Notes: a model not told the origin generated them from the sequence alone. Shown: positions 36,162 to 45,877, counted from the stretch's first letter. The stretch is 64,000 nt of DNA from CAKZNE01 sp002695025 (GCA_913043285.1 CAJWML010000015.1:32323-96322); one strand, 5' to 3'. Numbers and translations are program-made.

Positions 36162-37874
36162 CTAAACGGGTTTAATTCGGTTGCGCTCTTCGGCAATATC
36201 CTTGGCTATTCTTCCTTCCGCCTCTGATTTTTCAAGGCCCTTGAGATTATCGGATAATGTCCTGTTCTTTTCTTCCAGTTCGGCTATCCGCTCTAACAGG
36301 CGGGAGTTCAGTTGGATATGAGAAGTGGAAGTAGTGCTTCTTTCCTTGCCCTGGAATACGGTGATGATATTCTGGATAAGTTGCATGCGCAACTCCTTAC
36401 CAAACTGTAGTTCGTCCGGTTCCCACTTAAAAGCGCGGTTACGGATCACTTCGGTCCAGGCTTCAAAAGAATGCCTTGGAGCCAGTGATTGGGTGCCATC
36501 ACTGGAAGCTTTATCGATGGGTTTCCCTGCCCATTCTATCTTCTGGTGTTGGGGCTTGCGGAAGAGGATCAGATATTCGTCCATCTCCTTGGAAAGCTGG
36601 ATGCTGAGCATACCGGCCGGATCAACAGCTTCATGAGATGAGAGTTTAAAATCCTCAAAAATATTGGTAGTATGCTGTATGCCGCCACCTCTAACGCTTA
36701 TTTCACGGATGAGGTTGCTTACCCAATCTTTACGCAGGGAGGGATGGCTGGTACTTAGCTGGCCTTCAAATTGTAGCGCATAATAATCAGCATGGAAGGC
36801 ACTCAGTAATCGTGGAGTGTTCATGTCCAGTGTGTGATGAAGGTCGCTAGTGGCCATGAGAGTATTTACTAAAGTCTGTGCCGTTTTCAGCCGGTCCCGG
36901 AAACCTTTGAATTGCTGGTCAAACAGCTTGGCCTCCACACGGTGCGAGAACATACGGCCTATAAACTGGCAGGCTCTGCGCTGATACAGGTTTAGCCGTA
37001 CAGGTGCTTCTGTGTGGTGGCACAATATCATTCCCCATAGTTTATCCTTTAGTACAATGGATATGGAGAAGGAGGCTTTCACACCCATGTTCTTAAGGTA
37101 CTGGATGTGCATTGGGCTTACGCTACGAAGGAATGAATTGGTCATGTCCAAGGGCTTGCCATCTTGCTTCCTTACGGGAGGGTAAATAGCACTGGACGTA
37201 TCATCCACATCGTAAATACCCCGGGTTCGGGACTTTAAATACAATTTGCGCGCCTGGGCGGGAATATCGGTATTTGGAAACTTCAGTCCCAGGTAGGGAG
37301 GCAGATCTTCCTCTTTTTCTTCGGCAATAACCTCTCCGTGGCCTTCCTCGTCAAAACGGTATACCATCAAACGGTTGAAACGGGTGATCTCTTTTACTTT
37401 GGCGATTACCTTTTGCGACATTTCCTCAATGGAGTCATACTCACGGATCTCACTCAAAATATTTTCCACCAGGTCAGAGTAATGAAAGAACGAATGATCA
37501 CGTTGCTTGGGATCATCCTTTTCTATTTCCAGAACCCAGTAACCATCCGATTGATGCACGGTAAGCAGGTAGGGCGACTTACGCAGTTCAAAGCTCAGAG
37601 AATGCAGATCATCCAGGTGCTCATTCTTTGCGAGGTTATTCACGTATTCCAAAAAGGAATAAGGGAAATAATATTCAATGCAGTTCCCCACCAGTTCATG
37701 GGCAGGAACTTCCAGTAGCTCTATAATATTTTCACTGGCCTGAACAATTTCAAGGCCCTTCCTTTCCAGCACCAACAGGTAACCTATCGATTGGATATTT
37801 CCAATAATATGGATCGGTTCCTGATCACAATTTTCAAGGTTTGGTGTTTGGTACTTGAGAGGTGTTGCTGACAT
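36162..37874 (-). CDS. Bacteriophytochrome photosensory module (PAS-GAF-PHY) without kinase output domain
   Basis: 570 aa. PAS (about 1-125) carries NLENCDQEPIHI with C16 at the biliverdin-attachment position. GAF (about 140-315) shows PNTDIPAQAR (D203) and SPMHIQYLKNMGVKAS (H256), and LWGMILCHH. PHY (about 325-510) has the tongue motif PRHSF (466-470) with W473. Only about 60 residues follow, a predicted coiled coil (LLERIAELEEKNRTLSDNL). There is no HisKA or HATPase domain, unlike the usual 720-750 aa bacteriophytochromes. The stop is genuine, followed by the heme oxygenase gene. It should bind biliverdin and sense red/far-red light, passing the signal by dimer or partner contact. Confidence 0.9.
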   Translation of the reverse strand: MSATPLKYQTPNLENCDQEPIHIIGNIQSIGYLLVLERKGLEIVQASENIIELLEVPAHELVGNCIEYYFPYSFLEYVNNLAKNEHLDDLHSLSFELRKSPYLLTVHQSDGYWVLEIEKDDPKQRDHSFFHYSDLVENILSEIREYDSIEEMSQKVIAKVKEITRFNRLMVYRFDEEGHGEVIAEEKEEDLPPYLGLKFPNTDIPAQARKLYLKSRTRGIYDVDDTSSAIYPPVRKQDGKPLDMTNSFLRSVSPMHIQYLKNMGVKASFSISIVLKDKLWGMILCHHTEAPVRLNLYQRRACQFIGRMFSHRVEAKLFDQQFKGFRDRLKTAQTLVNTLMATSDLHHTLDMNTPRLLSAFHADYYALQFEGQLSTSHPSLRKDWVSNLIREISVRGGGIQHTTNIFEDFKLSSHEAVDPAGMLSIQLSKEMDEYLILFRKPQHQKIEWAGKPIDKASSDGTQSLAPRHSFEAWTEVIRNRAFKWEPDELQFGKELRMQLIQNIITVFQGKERSTTSTSHIQLNSRLLERIAELEEKNRTLSDNLKGLEKSEAEGRIAKDIAEERNRIKPV

Positions 37875-38188
37875 TTATCTTAAAATTTCAAGCCTTAAAA
37901 TTAGGAAAAGAATTAGAGAATCTAATAGGATTATGAGGATTTCCCGATTTATAGTCCTTTCTGTTCTATCCTGTTTTTCTGGGAGGAAGTAAAAGACTCG
38001 TGACCTGGAATTCAATACCGCTATCTGAAAGTGCTTTTGAAGTTTTGCCAGGCTCTGATTCAGAGCGTCCTGGGCTGATAAGTCCTGTTGATTTGTAAAA
38101 GTTGAGGATCGCAAAAATTGTGGGCTTTCATTTTTCAGTCTAAGATGATCTGTCCTTCTTAACTTAGGGTAATTTTAATAGCTGACGT
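37875..38188. other. 314-bp non-coding gap between divergent phytochrome and methyltransferase genes
   Basis: This stretch must hold both divergent promoters. On the plus strand TAATTTTA (38170-38177) is one base from TAnnTTTG and sits 11 nt before the methyltransferase ATG. I see no convincing -7 box for the phytochrome side, no hairpin with a T run and no credible gene. Confidence 0.5.
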
Positions 38189-38824
38189 ATGATAGACCAT
38201 TGCTGTGATGCCAATAAGCAGTTTAACGCCCGGGAAGCACGTTCCAAAGTGAGGTCGTTCCGGAAAAAGGGAGCCAGGAAAGCAACCCTACAGCTTATCC
38301 AGTTGATGCGTAAAGGGGTTTCGGAAGGAGATAGTTTGCTCGATATCGGAGGAGGCGTAGGTGTTATTGGTCTGGAGCTAAAAGGAGTGGAATGGTATAC
38401 TTCCGTAGATGCCTCACGCTCCTACCAGGCAGAGGCTAAAAAACTTTACGCAGACCGGGCCTGGCCGAAAGAGCAACTTCACTTTATTACCGCTGACTTT
38501 GTGGAGGTAGCTGAACATATAGCTACACATGATCATGTTACCCTGGATAAGGTAATTTGTTGTTATCCTGAAATGAAAAGTCTTTTACGAGCTGCATGCG
38601 GGAAGGCCGATAAACAGTTGGGGCTGGTATACCCCCAGGTCAGCTGGCTGGCTAAAGCCGGACGGTGGTTGGCGAATGTATACTTGCGTATGACAGGATC
38701 TGCTTTTCGGGCCTATATACATGCTCCTGCCCAGGTAAGAGCCGTAATGCATGAAAGCGGTTATACTTTAGAGGAAAAACAGGCCTGTTTCCCTTGGTGG
38801 ATAGAGGTTTGGAAGAAAAGCTAG
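38189..38824 (+). CDS. Class I SAM-dependent methyltransferase
   Basis: 211 aa. SAM-binding motif I SLLDIGGGVGVIGLEL (about 48-63), acidic motif YTSVDASRSY, and HFITADFVEVA. The C-terminal part (WLAKAGRWLANVYLRMTGSAFRAYIH) is basic and amphipathic. The layout recalls the Mg-protoporphyrin O-methyltransferase/UbiE region, but I cannot name a substrate. It is a single gene, divergent from the phytochrome. Confidence 0.8.
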   Translation: MIDHCCDANKQFNAREARSKVRSFRKKGARKATLQLIQLMRKGVSEGDSLLDIGGGVGVIGLELKGVEWYTSVDASRSYQAEAKKLYADRAWPKEQLHFITADFVEVAEHIATHDHVTLDKVICCYPEMKSLLRAACGKADKQLGLVYPQVSWLAKAGRWLANVYLRMTGSAFRAYIHAPAQVRAVMHESGYTLEEKQACFPWWIEVWKKS

Positions 38825-38914
38825 GGTGGAACTATTTCACTGAACCTTCACGGTTTTCTTTAGTGGCTCCCGACCACTTTTTAGCAGGTTTCTCGCGCTT
38901 TGGGCTAAAACAAT

Positions 38915-38941
38915 AAAACCCCACCCAAAGGTGAGGTTTTA
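38915..38941. terminator. Terminator between the methyltransferase and the convergent tRNA
   Basis: The hairpin AAAACCCCACC-CAAAG-GTGAGGTTTT has an A run on one side and a T run on the other. It lies 90 bp after the methyltransferase stop and 6 bp beyond the 3' end of the tRNA. Confidence 0.7.
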
Positions 38942-38946
38942 TCGTG

Positions 38947-39020
38947 TGGGCCCTCGGGGGCTCGAACCCCGGACCAAATGATTATGAGTCATCTACTCTA
39001 ACCAACTGAGCTAAGGGCCC
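38947..39020 (-). tRNA. tRNA with CAU anticodon, probably tRNA-Ile2 (lysidine type), possibly elongator tRNA-Met
   Basis: 74 nt, full cloverleaf: acceptor GGGCCCT/AGGGCCC, D-stem GCTC/GAGT, anticodon stem GATGA/TCATT with loop CTCATAA (anticodon CAT), T-stem CGGGG/CCCCG. Discriminator A; CCA is not encoded. C4-G69 and C5-G68 in the acceptor and G30-C40 in the anticodon stem match E. coli tRNA-Ile2, the TilS substrate, rather than elongator tRNA-Met, which has C30-G40. The TTGGTC variable region also matches Ile2. Confidence 0.95.
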
Positions 39021-39193
39021 AAAATGGGCTGCGAATTTAGTTTTTTTTTACCATTCCACATAAAAGTAAATCTTTAAAGAGATTATACCCGGGTTTGGTG
39101 AAAGTATAAGCACTTTAGTCATCTTTGTTTAAATTTCCAGCCATCAAAAGGAAGGTGCCGAAAGAGATTTTCGGCCCTTCAGATAAAGAAAGA

Positions 39194-42019
39194 ATGAGTT
39201 TGAAAAAGGGGAGCGGCCACTTATTATACGCAGTGGTTCTGGTTCTTTCGGTTAGTATTTCAAAGGCCCAGTCCATAGAGGGGCAGCCTGCCTTTGTAAA
39301 TTATTCTGTAGAAGATGGGTTGCCAAGTGCGGAAGTATATGACGTTCTTCAAGACCGCAATGGTTACATCTGGGTAGCTACCGATAAAGGGGTTTGCCAA
39401 TTTGATGGTACCCGTTTTAAGGTCTTTACTACCAGGGAAGGGCTTACCGATAATAGCATATTAAGGTTATATGAGGATTCCAAAGGCAGGTTATGGTTCA
39501 TGGGGTATAACCGCACTATATCCTACCTGCAGGGCGATTCTATTTACCCTTTAAAGAGTAATGATCAGATTCTGGAAGCTACTGAACGGTTTCTGGTTTT
39601 TTTAGGTAATACCTTCATTGTCAATAACGACAGCATTATTGTAATAAGCATTTCTTGCGATGCCATTGTAATTACTCCATCAGGCAGAGTAGACGTTTAT
39701 ACCCGCAATGAACACCATAAAATATTCGAGTCACACCGGCATTGGTCGAAAAAGGACAGGGTGCTTATCAGTAGCATTTTTCCTGAAGTGTCAGAGGCTG
39801 AATTAAACGGTATATGTGGTTATCAATATTGTAAGAGCAGAGGTAAGATCCGGAGTTTTACCAAGGATTCTCAACGGGCTTTTATTTCCCCATTTGGCTT
39901 GGCGGTGGGCTCGGGTTATGACCCTGATCAATACAAGATATTGCTCAAAAACTACTTTATTACCGGTTTTTGCTTTGACAGAGACGGGGGGTATTGGGTC
40001 ACTACACTTTCCAATGGAATATATTACCTGCCTAACCCCAATGTCCTTAAATATGAGTTTAAAAGTACAGGGGATAAAAACCGGAATTTCTCGTTTGTGT
40101 ACCAGGACTCCATGATCATAGGTTTTATAACCGCTCAGGAGGCCTATCGTTATGTTCCTGATTCTTCAAGTTTTAAGAGCTATGAAAAGGAAATTCAATA
40201 CTTTGATATACCCGAGTATTACAGGAAGGAAGAGGGCTTAAAATTTGAATTTAAGCTAGACCTGGATATAATGCCTCAAGAGGAAAGAAATATCCTGGCT
40301 CCCAGAGAAATGATGGGGATTTATAATTCATTGGAGATCAATGATAGCACCATTATAGTGTTCTTCAGTTCATCCAAAATGCTCAGAGGAAAGATTGATG
40401 GAGCGTACATTCATGACTTCTGTGTTTCGGAAATCTACCCCAAAACTTATAAGATTCTAAAGACCCATGATGATCAGATATGGCTGGGAAGTATCAGAGG
40501 CCTTTATAGATTTAATGACTATGATAATACCATAAACCCTGTGCGGAATAGTCCGCTCTTTGAAATGCGTATTCAAGATATGGTGGAAACCAACTACCAC
40601 AGGATGGTCATGGCCACACAAGGCAGTGGTTTATTGATATGGGATCGTGCAAAAGACTCGGTTATTCAGATAACGGAAAGGGAAGGATTACTCAGCCATT
40701 CCATAAACCGTTTATTATATCAGCCCGATAGCAACAGGATATGGATAGCTACCAGTGAGGGTATAAATTGGGTATCGCTTTCTGAAAATGGTGCATACAG
40801 TATTGGTAATGCACTGGATAAAAGTGATGGCCTTACATCCCTGGATATCCGGCAAATTTACTTTTACAGAGGAGAGCTCTTTGCCAGTACGGGTATGATC
40901 ATCATAAAGATACCTCAGTTTAATTTTATCAGGGAAAAACAACCACCTTCCTTTATTCTGAAAGATGTAGTTGCTGGCGGTAAAAGCAGGAAGGTGAACG
41001 GTACTTTAAAGTTGGCCTATTATGAGAACGATGTGGCCATTAGCTTCCAGGGTATATCCCTTCGGTCTCGGGGCAATATAAAGTACCGTTACCGGATGGA
41101 GGGGGTGAGTGATTCGTGGCTTGAAACTCAGGAAACCACGGTTAACTATGGTTCTCTGCCAAAGGGTAAGTACAGCTTCACCGTTAAGGCTATTGATATT
41201 AATGGGGTGGAAAGTGAGCCCCAAAGCATAAGTATTGAGATAACGCCACCTTTATGGGAAACCTGGTGGTTCAGGACCTTACTGGTGTTACTCGGGGCTA
41301 TCATCCTGTACCTTGTTGTTAGAAGCATTATCAATCGGTATAAGTACCAGGCGCAGATGGAAGTAAGACTGAATGAATTACGCTCCCTCTCTTTGCGGGC
41401 CCGTATGAACCCCCATTTTATTTTTAACTCCTTAAATTCTGTTCAGAATTACATTCTCAAGAATCAGCGCGAAGAGGCCAATCATTTTCTTGTAGTGTTT
41501 TCACGTCTTATACGGTTGGTGCTACAAAATTCTGATTCATTGGAAGTTCCTTTAAAAAAGGAATTGGAAATGATCCGGTTATATATAGATCTGGAGAAAA
41601 AGCGCTTGCGAAAGGATTTTACGTTTGAGGAGAATATTGACCCGCAGATAGATATGGATAACTGCATGATCCCTTCTCTTTTGATCCAGCCTTTTATAGA
41701 AAACGCTATCTGGCACGGCAATATCCATCTTCATGATGAAGGAAGAATAAGTTTGAGCCTACAGCTGGAAAAGGAAAACCTCAAGGTTGAAGTACAGGAT
41801 AATGGAATTGGCCGCAGGGCGGCTGAAAAGAAGAAGGTTAAAAATCACTCATCCTACGCTACATCTATCACACAAAAGAGGATCAAACTTTTGATGGAAG
41901 GCAATGAAGATACCCTTATCTCTTTCAGTGATGCTTATCCCGGCCAGGAATACGTGGGCACCAAAGTAGTATTTATGATTCCGTATAAAACCGTAATGCA
42001 ACCAAAGGACGGTGTTTAA
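39194..42019 (+). CDS. Two-component-type sensor: periplasmic propeller, Y_Y_Y domain, LytS-type histidine kinase (copy 1)
   Basis: 941 aa. A signal peptide (cut near SKAQS) leads into a periplasmic propeller with Reg_prop repeats (GYIWVATDKGVCQFDG, QIWLGSIRGLYRF, RIWIATSEGINWV). Then a Y_Y_Y immunoglobulin-like domain (KYRYRMEGVSDSW), one membrane helix, and a His_kinase/HATPase part with NPHFIFNSLNSVQ, where H741 is the phosphorylated His, plus N-box PFIENAIWHG and G-box DNGIGRRAA. ATG at 39194 is chosen; the upstream in-frame TTG at 39125 overlaps a -7-like CATCTTTG. It shares build and most kinase residues with the gene at 42188. Confidence 0.9.
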   Translation: MSLKKGSGHLLYAVVLVLSVSISKAQSIEGQPAFVNYSVEDGLPSAEVYDVLQDRNGYIWVATDKGVCQFDGTRFKVFTTREGLTDNSILRLYEDSKGRLWFMGYNRTISYLQGDSIYPLKSNDQILEATERFLVFLGNTFIVNNDSIIVISISCDAIVITPSGRVDVYTRNEHHKIFESHRHWSKKDRVLISSIFPEVSEAELNGICGYQYCKSRGKIRSFTKDSQRAFISPFGLAVGSGYDPDQYKILLKNYFITGFCFDRDGGYWVTTLSNGIYYLPNPNVLKYEFKSTGDKNRNFSFVYQDSMIIGFITAQEAYRYVPDSSSFKSYEKEIQYFDIPEYYRKEEGLKFEFKLDLDIMPQEERNILAPREMMGIYNSLEINDSTIIVFFSSSKMLRGKIDGAYIHDFCVSEIYPKTYKILKTHDDQIWLGSIRGLYRFNDYDNTINPVRNSPLFEMRIQDMVETNYHRMVMATQGSGLLIWDRAKDSVIQITEREGLLSHSINRLLYQPDSNRIWIATSEGINWVSLSENGAYSIGNALDKSDGLTSLDIRQIYFYRGELFASTGMIIIKIPQFNFIREKQPPSFILKDVVAGGKSRKVNGTLKLAYYENDVAISFQGISLRSRGNIKYRYRMEGVSDSWLETQETTVNYGSLPKGKYSFTVKAIDINGVESEPQSISIEITPPLWETWWFRTLLVLLGAIILYLVVRSIINRYKYQAQMEVRLNELRSLSLRARMNPHFIFNSLNSVQNYILKNQREEANHFLVVFSRLIRLVLQNSDSLEVPLKKELEMIRLYIDLEKKRLRKDFTFEENIDPQIDMDNCMIPSLLIQPFIENAIWHGNIHLHDEGRISLSLQLEKENLKVEVQDNGIGRRAAEKKKVKNHSSYATSITQKRIKLLMEGNEDTLISFSDAYPGQEYVGTKVVFMIPYKTVMQPKDGV

Positions 42020-42054
42020 GGTAGCTCGCTTTCTTGCGGTTCAATTCTCTTGTT

Positions 42055-42071
42055 CACCCCGCCACGGGGTG
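42055..42071. repeat. Short GC-rich hairpin between the two sensor genes
   Basis: CACCCCG-CCA-CGGGGTG, a perfect 7-bp stem with 3-nt loop, 35 bp after the first sensor stop. No T run follows, so it is more likely a pause, attenuator or mRNA-stabilising hairpin than a terminator. Confidence 0.5.
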
Positions 42072-42187
42072 GAATAAATTCCTTTGCAGCATCCTCGCTA
42101 AAAGTTAGGTTATTTTAGGTGTGTTTAATTAAATTGCCGCATCAGCCTTGAGGTTTAGCTGAGAAGGAAGCGTTTAAAATTCTTTAT

Positions 42188-44998
42188 GTGTTAGGGGAGA
42201 TAAAGAGTCTTTGGAAGAGGAGAATATGTTGGGGAGTATTTTGCCTGGTCTATACCCTTGGTCTTAAGGCTCAGGAAATTTACAACTCTCCGGCCCTGGT
42301 ACATTACTCTACGGAGCATGGGTTGCCCAGTGCAGAGGTGTATGACATGCTTCAGGATAAGCAAGGTTATATATGGGCAGCTACTGATAAAGGCGTGAGC
42401 CGCTTTGACGGAACCGAGTTTGTTACGTACACCACCAGGGATGGGCTTACAGATAATACCGTCCTCCGTATGTGGGAGGATGAAAAAGGCCGCCTCTGGT
42501 TTATTACCTACAATCGTAAACTCTGCTTCAAGTATAAGGGCAAAATCTACACCTACAAATACAATGATATTTTAAAAGAAGCCTGTAACAGGCTTTACGT
42601 AGGGCATATAATAACCGGTTTTTTTATTGATGCTGATGACAATCTTACTCTGGCTATGACCAGCGGCCGGGTTATTACCCTTGATCATAATGGCCATGTA
42701 GAGGTATATGAACCCGGCACTCAACCTTACCAGGGTATTACCAACTGGAGTGATTTTGAGAAGACCAGAATACGGAAGGTAATGCAGGGAGTTACGGATG
42801 CTCAGATAAACAAACCAGGTGCCGTATACAGCCTTACCCGTGGGCGGCTTCGCTTTTTCTATGATGATGAAAACTGGTTGACCTGCTCCCCTTTTGGCGT
42901 AAGCTATGCCAACATGAATTCCGATACCGTACAAACCCTTTTAGAAGATCAATTTGTAACGGGGTTTTGCAGCGATAATGAAGGCGGTAAATGGTTTTGC
43001 ACGTTGGGCAACGGGATCTATTATCAGCCTAATCCGCGATTGGTAACGTATTCCATGTCCGAGGAAAGGCGCAGTAATTACAATGCTTCCTTTTTCTACC
43101 AGGACTCAGCTTTTCTGGCCTATCTGTCTCCGCAAAAGATTTTCAGATACCAGCCGGCAGATGCCTCCTTCCAAAAATATGAAAAGGATATAGACTACTT
43201 TAAGATACCTCTTGAGTCCAGAAGGGAAGGCCTCAAGTTTGAATGGATTCTTCGGGTTGATATCATCCCGGAAGAAGAAAAGGTAATAATCAATAACCAG
43301 GAAAAGATTGGTTTATACGCTTTTCAGGAGGTCCATGATAGCATCATCCTTATATCCATGAGTTCTTCCTTTATGCTTAAGGCTACACTGGGCAATGGGT
43401 ATATTCATAATTACCGGCACATGGAGTATTACCCCCGGATATTCAGGATAATAACTACCTATGATCAACAGGTGTGGCTGGGCACTATATGGGGGCTTTA
43501 TCATTTTGACGCCAGAAAAGATACGCTCCACCCTGTGCTAAAGCATAATCCATTGTTCCAGTCGCGAATACAGGATATTGCGGAAACCAATGACAGCATG
43601 ATGGTGCTGGCTACCCGGGGTAGGGGGGTGCTCATCTGGGACCGGAAAAAGGACTCGGTTATTCAGATTGATAATAATAATGGACTGTTATCCAACTCCA
43701 CCAATCAGCTTTTGTATGAAAAGGAAACGGATGTGATATGGGTGGCTACCAGTGCAGGTGTCAGCTGTATCAGGCATTCTCCTTCCGGGCATTATTATTT
43801 GCAGAATGTGCTGGATGCCAGCGATGGCTTAACGGGTTTGGATATAAGACAAATAGCGTTTAATGACGGCTATCTTTTTGCCGGAACGGGTAATAACGTG
43901 ATCAGGTTACCCAAAAGCGACCTGAAGCGACCAAAAGATGCACCTATATTTTTCCTGGAAAAGCTGGAAGCGGGGGGGCAGAAACAAAAAATGCGCAGCC
44001 AGTACAAGCTCCCCTATAAGTCCAATGATCTTACCATAAGTTTTCAGGGTATTTCTTTTAGCTCAAGGGGAAACCTTAAGTACCTCTATAAAATGGAGGG
44101 TGTGGATAATGAATGGCATGAGACCAAGGAAACCCGTGTGAATTACGGCTCCCTGCCGGCCGGTACCTACAACTTTATGGCTAAAGCCTTAAATACCCAG
44201 GGCGTTGAAAGTCCTTCCAGGAAAATCGTTATCGAAATAGTACCCCCTTTATGGAAAACCTGGTGGTTCAGTACCTTACTGCTTATAGCAGGCGCCACCG
44301 TTATTTACCTTATTGTAAGGAGTATTATAAACCGCTATAAGTACCAGGCGCAGATGGAAAGAAGGCTGAACGAATTGCGTTCTCTTTCCCTGAGGGCCCG
44401 TATGAATCCCCATTTTATTTTTAACTCCCTGAATTCGGTTCAGAATTACATTCTTAAAAATCAACGGGAAGAAGCTAATCATTACCTGGTGGTTTTTTCG
44501 CGCCTCATAAGGCTGGTATTGCAAAATTCTGATTCGCTGGAAGTGTCACTCCAAAAGGAATTGGAAATGATACGCCTATACATAGACCTGGAAAAAAAGC
44601 GTTTAAGAAAAGACTTTGCTTTTAAAGAGGATATTGATCCTCGTATAGATATAGAAAACTGCATGATACCTTCCCTTCTCCTTCAGCCGTTCATAGAAAA
44701 TGCTATATGGCATGGCAATATTCACCTAAGGGAAGATGGTGAGATCAGGCTTGAGTTAAAGCTTTCCGGAGATCGCCTGGAAATTGAGATCACTGACAAT
44801 GGTATTGGACGAAAGGCGGCAGAGAAAAAAAAGGTAAAAGAGCATACTTCTTTTGCTACCTCCATTACCCAAAAAAGGATAAATCTGCTGGTCGAAGAGA
44901 ATACCGATACCACCATTCGGATAAATGATGTCTCTACATGGCAGGAATATGTGGGCACCAGGGTAACGTTTAATATTCCCTATAAAACTTTACGATGA
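42188..44998 (+). CDS. Two-component-type sensor: periplasmic propeller, Y_Y_Y domain, LytS-type histidine kinase (copy 2)
   Basis: 936 aa paralogue of the preceding sensor, same domain order: signal peptide (LGLKAQE), propeller with DGLTDN and YIWAATDKGVSRFDG repeats, Y_Y_Y domain (KYLYKMEGVDNEW), one helix, and a LytS kinase with H742 in NPHFIFNSLNSVQ. The kinase half is almost identical to copy 1 over long stretches, while the propellers differ more. Start is GTG at 42188; an ATG two bases earlier is out of frame and stops at once. The stop overlaps the LytTR regulator start by 4 bp (ATGA), which ties this copy most closely to it. Confidence 0.9.
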   Translation: MLGEIKSLWKRRICWGVFCLVYTLGLKAQEIYNSPALVHYSTEHGLPSAEVYDMLQDKQGYIWAATDKGVSRFDGTEFVTYTTRDGLTDNTVLRMWEDEKGRLWFITYNRKLCFKYKGKIYTYKYNDILKEACNRLYVGHIITGFFIDADDNLTLAMTSGRVITLDHNGHVEVYEPGTQPYQGITNWSDFEKTRIRKVMQGVTDAQINKPGAVYSLTRGRLRFFYDDENWLTCSPFGVSYANMNSDTVQTLLEDQFVTGFCSDNEGGKWFCTLGNGIYYQPNPRLVTYSMSEERRSNYNASFFYQDSAFLAYLSPQKIFRYQPADASFQKYEKDIDYFKIPLESRREGLKFEWILRVDIIPEEEKVIINNQEKIGLYAFQEVHDSIILISMSSSFMLKATLGNGYIHNYRHMEYYPRIFRIITTYDQQVWLGTIWGLYHFDARKDTLHPVLKHNPLFQSRIQDIAETNDSMMVLATRGRGVLIWDRKKDSVIQIDNNNGLLSNSTNQLLYEKETDVIWVATSAGVSCIRHSPSGHYYLQNVLDASDGLTGLDIRQIAFNDGYLFAGTGNNVIRLPKSDLKRPKDAPIFFLEKLEAGGQKQKMRSQYKLPYKSNDLTISFQGISFSSRGNLKYLYKMEGVDNEWHETKETRVNYGSLPAGTYNFMAKALNTQGVESPSRKIVIEIVPPLWKTWWFSTLLLIAGATVIYLIVRSIINRYKYQAQMERRLNELRSLSLRARMNPHFIFNSLNSVQNYILKNQREEANHYLVVFSRLIRLVLQNSDSLEVSLQKELEMIRLYIDLEKKRLRKDFAFKEDIDPRIDIENCMIPSLLLQPFIENAIWHGNIHLREDGEIRLELKLSGDRLEIEITDNGIGRKAAEKKKVKEHTSFATSITQKRINLLVEENTDTTIRINDVSTWQEYVGTRVTFNIPYKTLR

Positions 44999-45711
44999 TG
45001 GAAATAAATGTTGTGTTAATAGATGATGAAGAGGCTGCTGTGGAAAATTTGAGCTATATCCTCCAGGAGTATTGCCCCGAAGTTCAGATCCTGGCTACGG
45101 AAACCTCATTGGCCGGAGGTATTCGCTGTATTAAACGTCATAAACCAGATCTGGTTTTCCTGGATATTTCCATGCCTCCGGAGGGTGATGGTTTTGATCT
45201 GCTCAACGCTTTTCCCAATCGCGATTTTCACGTGATATTTATTACTGCTCATGAAGATCACAGCTTAAAAGCCATTAAAAAGCACGCTTTTGATTACATA
45301 TTAAAACCAGTGGATTACCAGGAAGTAGTGTCCAGTATTGAGCAATTCAAGCTGTGGCTTAAGAGATCCAGGGCTAATGAAGAGGAGCATCCGGGTACTA
45401 TTAAGTTGAGTACCAGCGAGGGGGTGCACATCCTTAAGCCAGATCAGGTTTTGTATTGCAAAGCCAACGGGAGTTATACCACGGTGACTCTTTCGGACGG
45501 AGGATCTATACTGGTTTCGAAAACCCTCAAAACCCTGGAAGATTATCTTCCTCAAAAAGGATTCATCAGGATCCACAGATCATATATTGTGAATATGGCC
45601 AAGGTAACCCGACTTCTTAAAAGAGATGGAGGAGCCCTGGAAGTAACGGATGGTACACTCATCCCGGTCTCTGAAAATTACCGTGAAGGGCTGCAGGAAT
45701 TGTTTTCCTGA
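44995..45711 (+). CDS. LytTR-family response regulator
   Basis: 238 aa. Receiver domain 4-125 with acidic pair D10-D11, phospho-acceptor D57 (LVFLDISMPP), T/S in ITAHED and Lys in YILKPVDY. A LytTR DNA-binding domain occupies about 138-238 (LSTSEGVHILKPDQVLYCKANGSY...FIRIHRSYIVN). It would be phosphorylated by one or both upstream LytS kinases and bind direct-repeat sites at target promoters. It overlaps the second kinase by 4 bp. Confidence 0.94.
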   Translation: MMEINVVLIDDEEAAVENLSYILQEYCPEVQILATETSLAGGIRCIKRHKPDLVFLDISMPPEGDGFDLLNAFPNRDFHVIFITAHEDHSLKAIKKHAFDYILKPVDYQEVVSSIEQFKLWLKRSRANEEEHPGTIKLSTSEGVHILKPDQVLYCKANGSYTTVTLSDGGSILVSKTLKTLEDYLPQKGFIRIHRSYIVNMAKVTRLLKRDGGALEVTDGTLIPVSENYREGLQELFS

Positions 45712-45831
45712 GAAGTAAGTCAATTCAAAGAATGTTTTCACAAAGTAAAATGGGTCATTCACATTTTTTGTAGGAATCACAAAACAGGCTTAAGTATATT
45801 TAACCTGTCAAAGCGCTTAAGAGCCCAGAAT

Positions 45832-45863
45832 ATTTAAAATTTAAAACCTGCTAAATTTTAAAT
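45832..45863. repeat. Perfect AT-rich inverted repeat
   Basis: ATTTAAAATTTA and TAAATTTTAAAT, 12-bp perfect arms around an 8-nt loop (AAACCTGC), in the gap after the LytTR gene. Confidence 0.6.
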
Positions 45864-45877
45864 GCTTTCCTCGAACT

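Noticed and set aside
37875..38114. 79-codon minus-strand open frame just before the phytochrome
   Set aside because: It starts with TTG, has no family likeness, ends in a low-complexity AT-rich stretch and fills the region where the phytochrome promoter must be.
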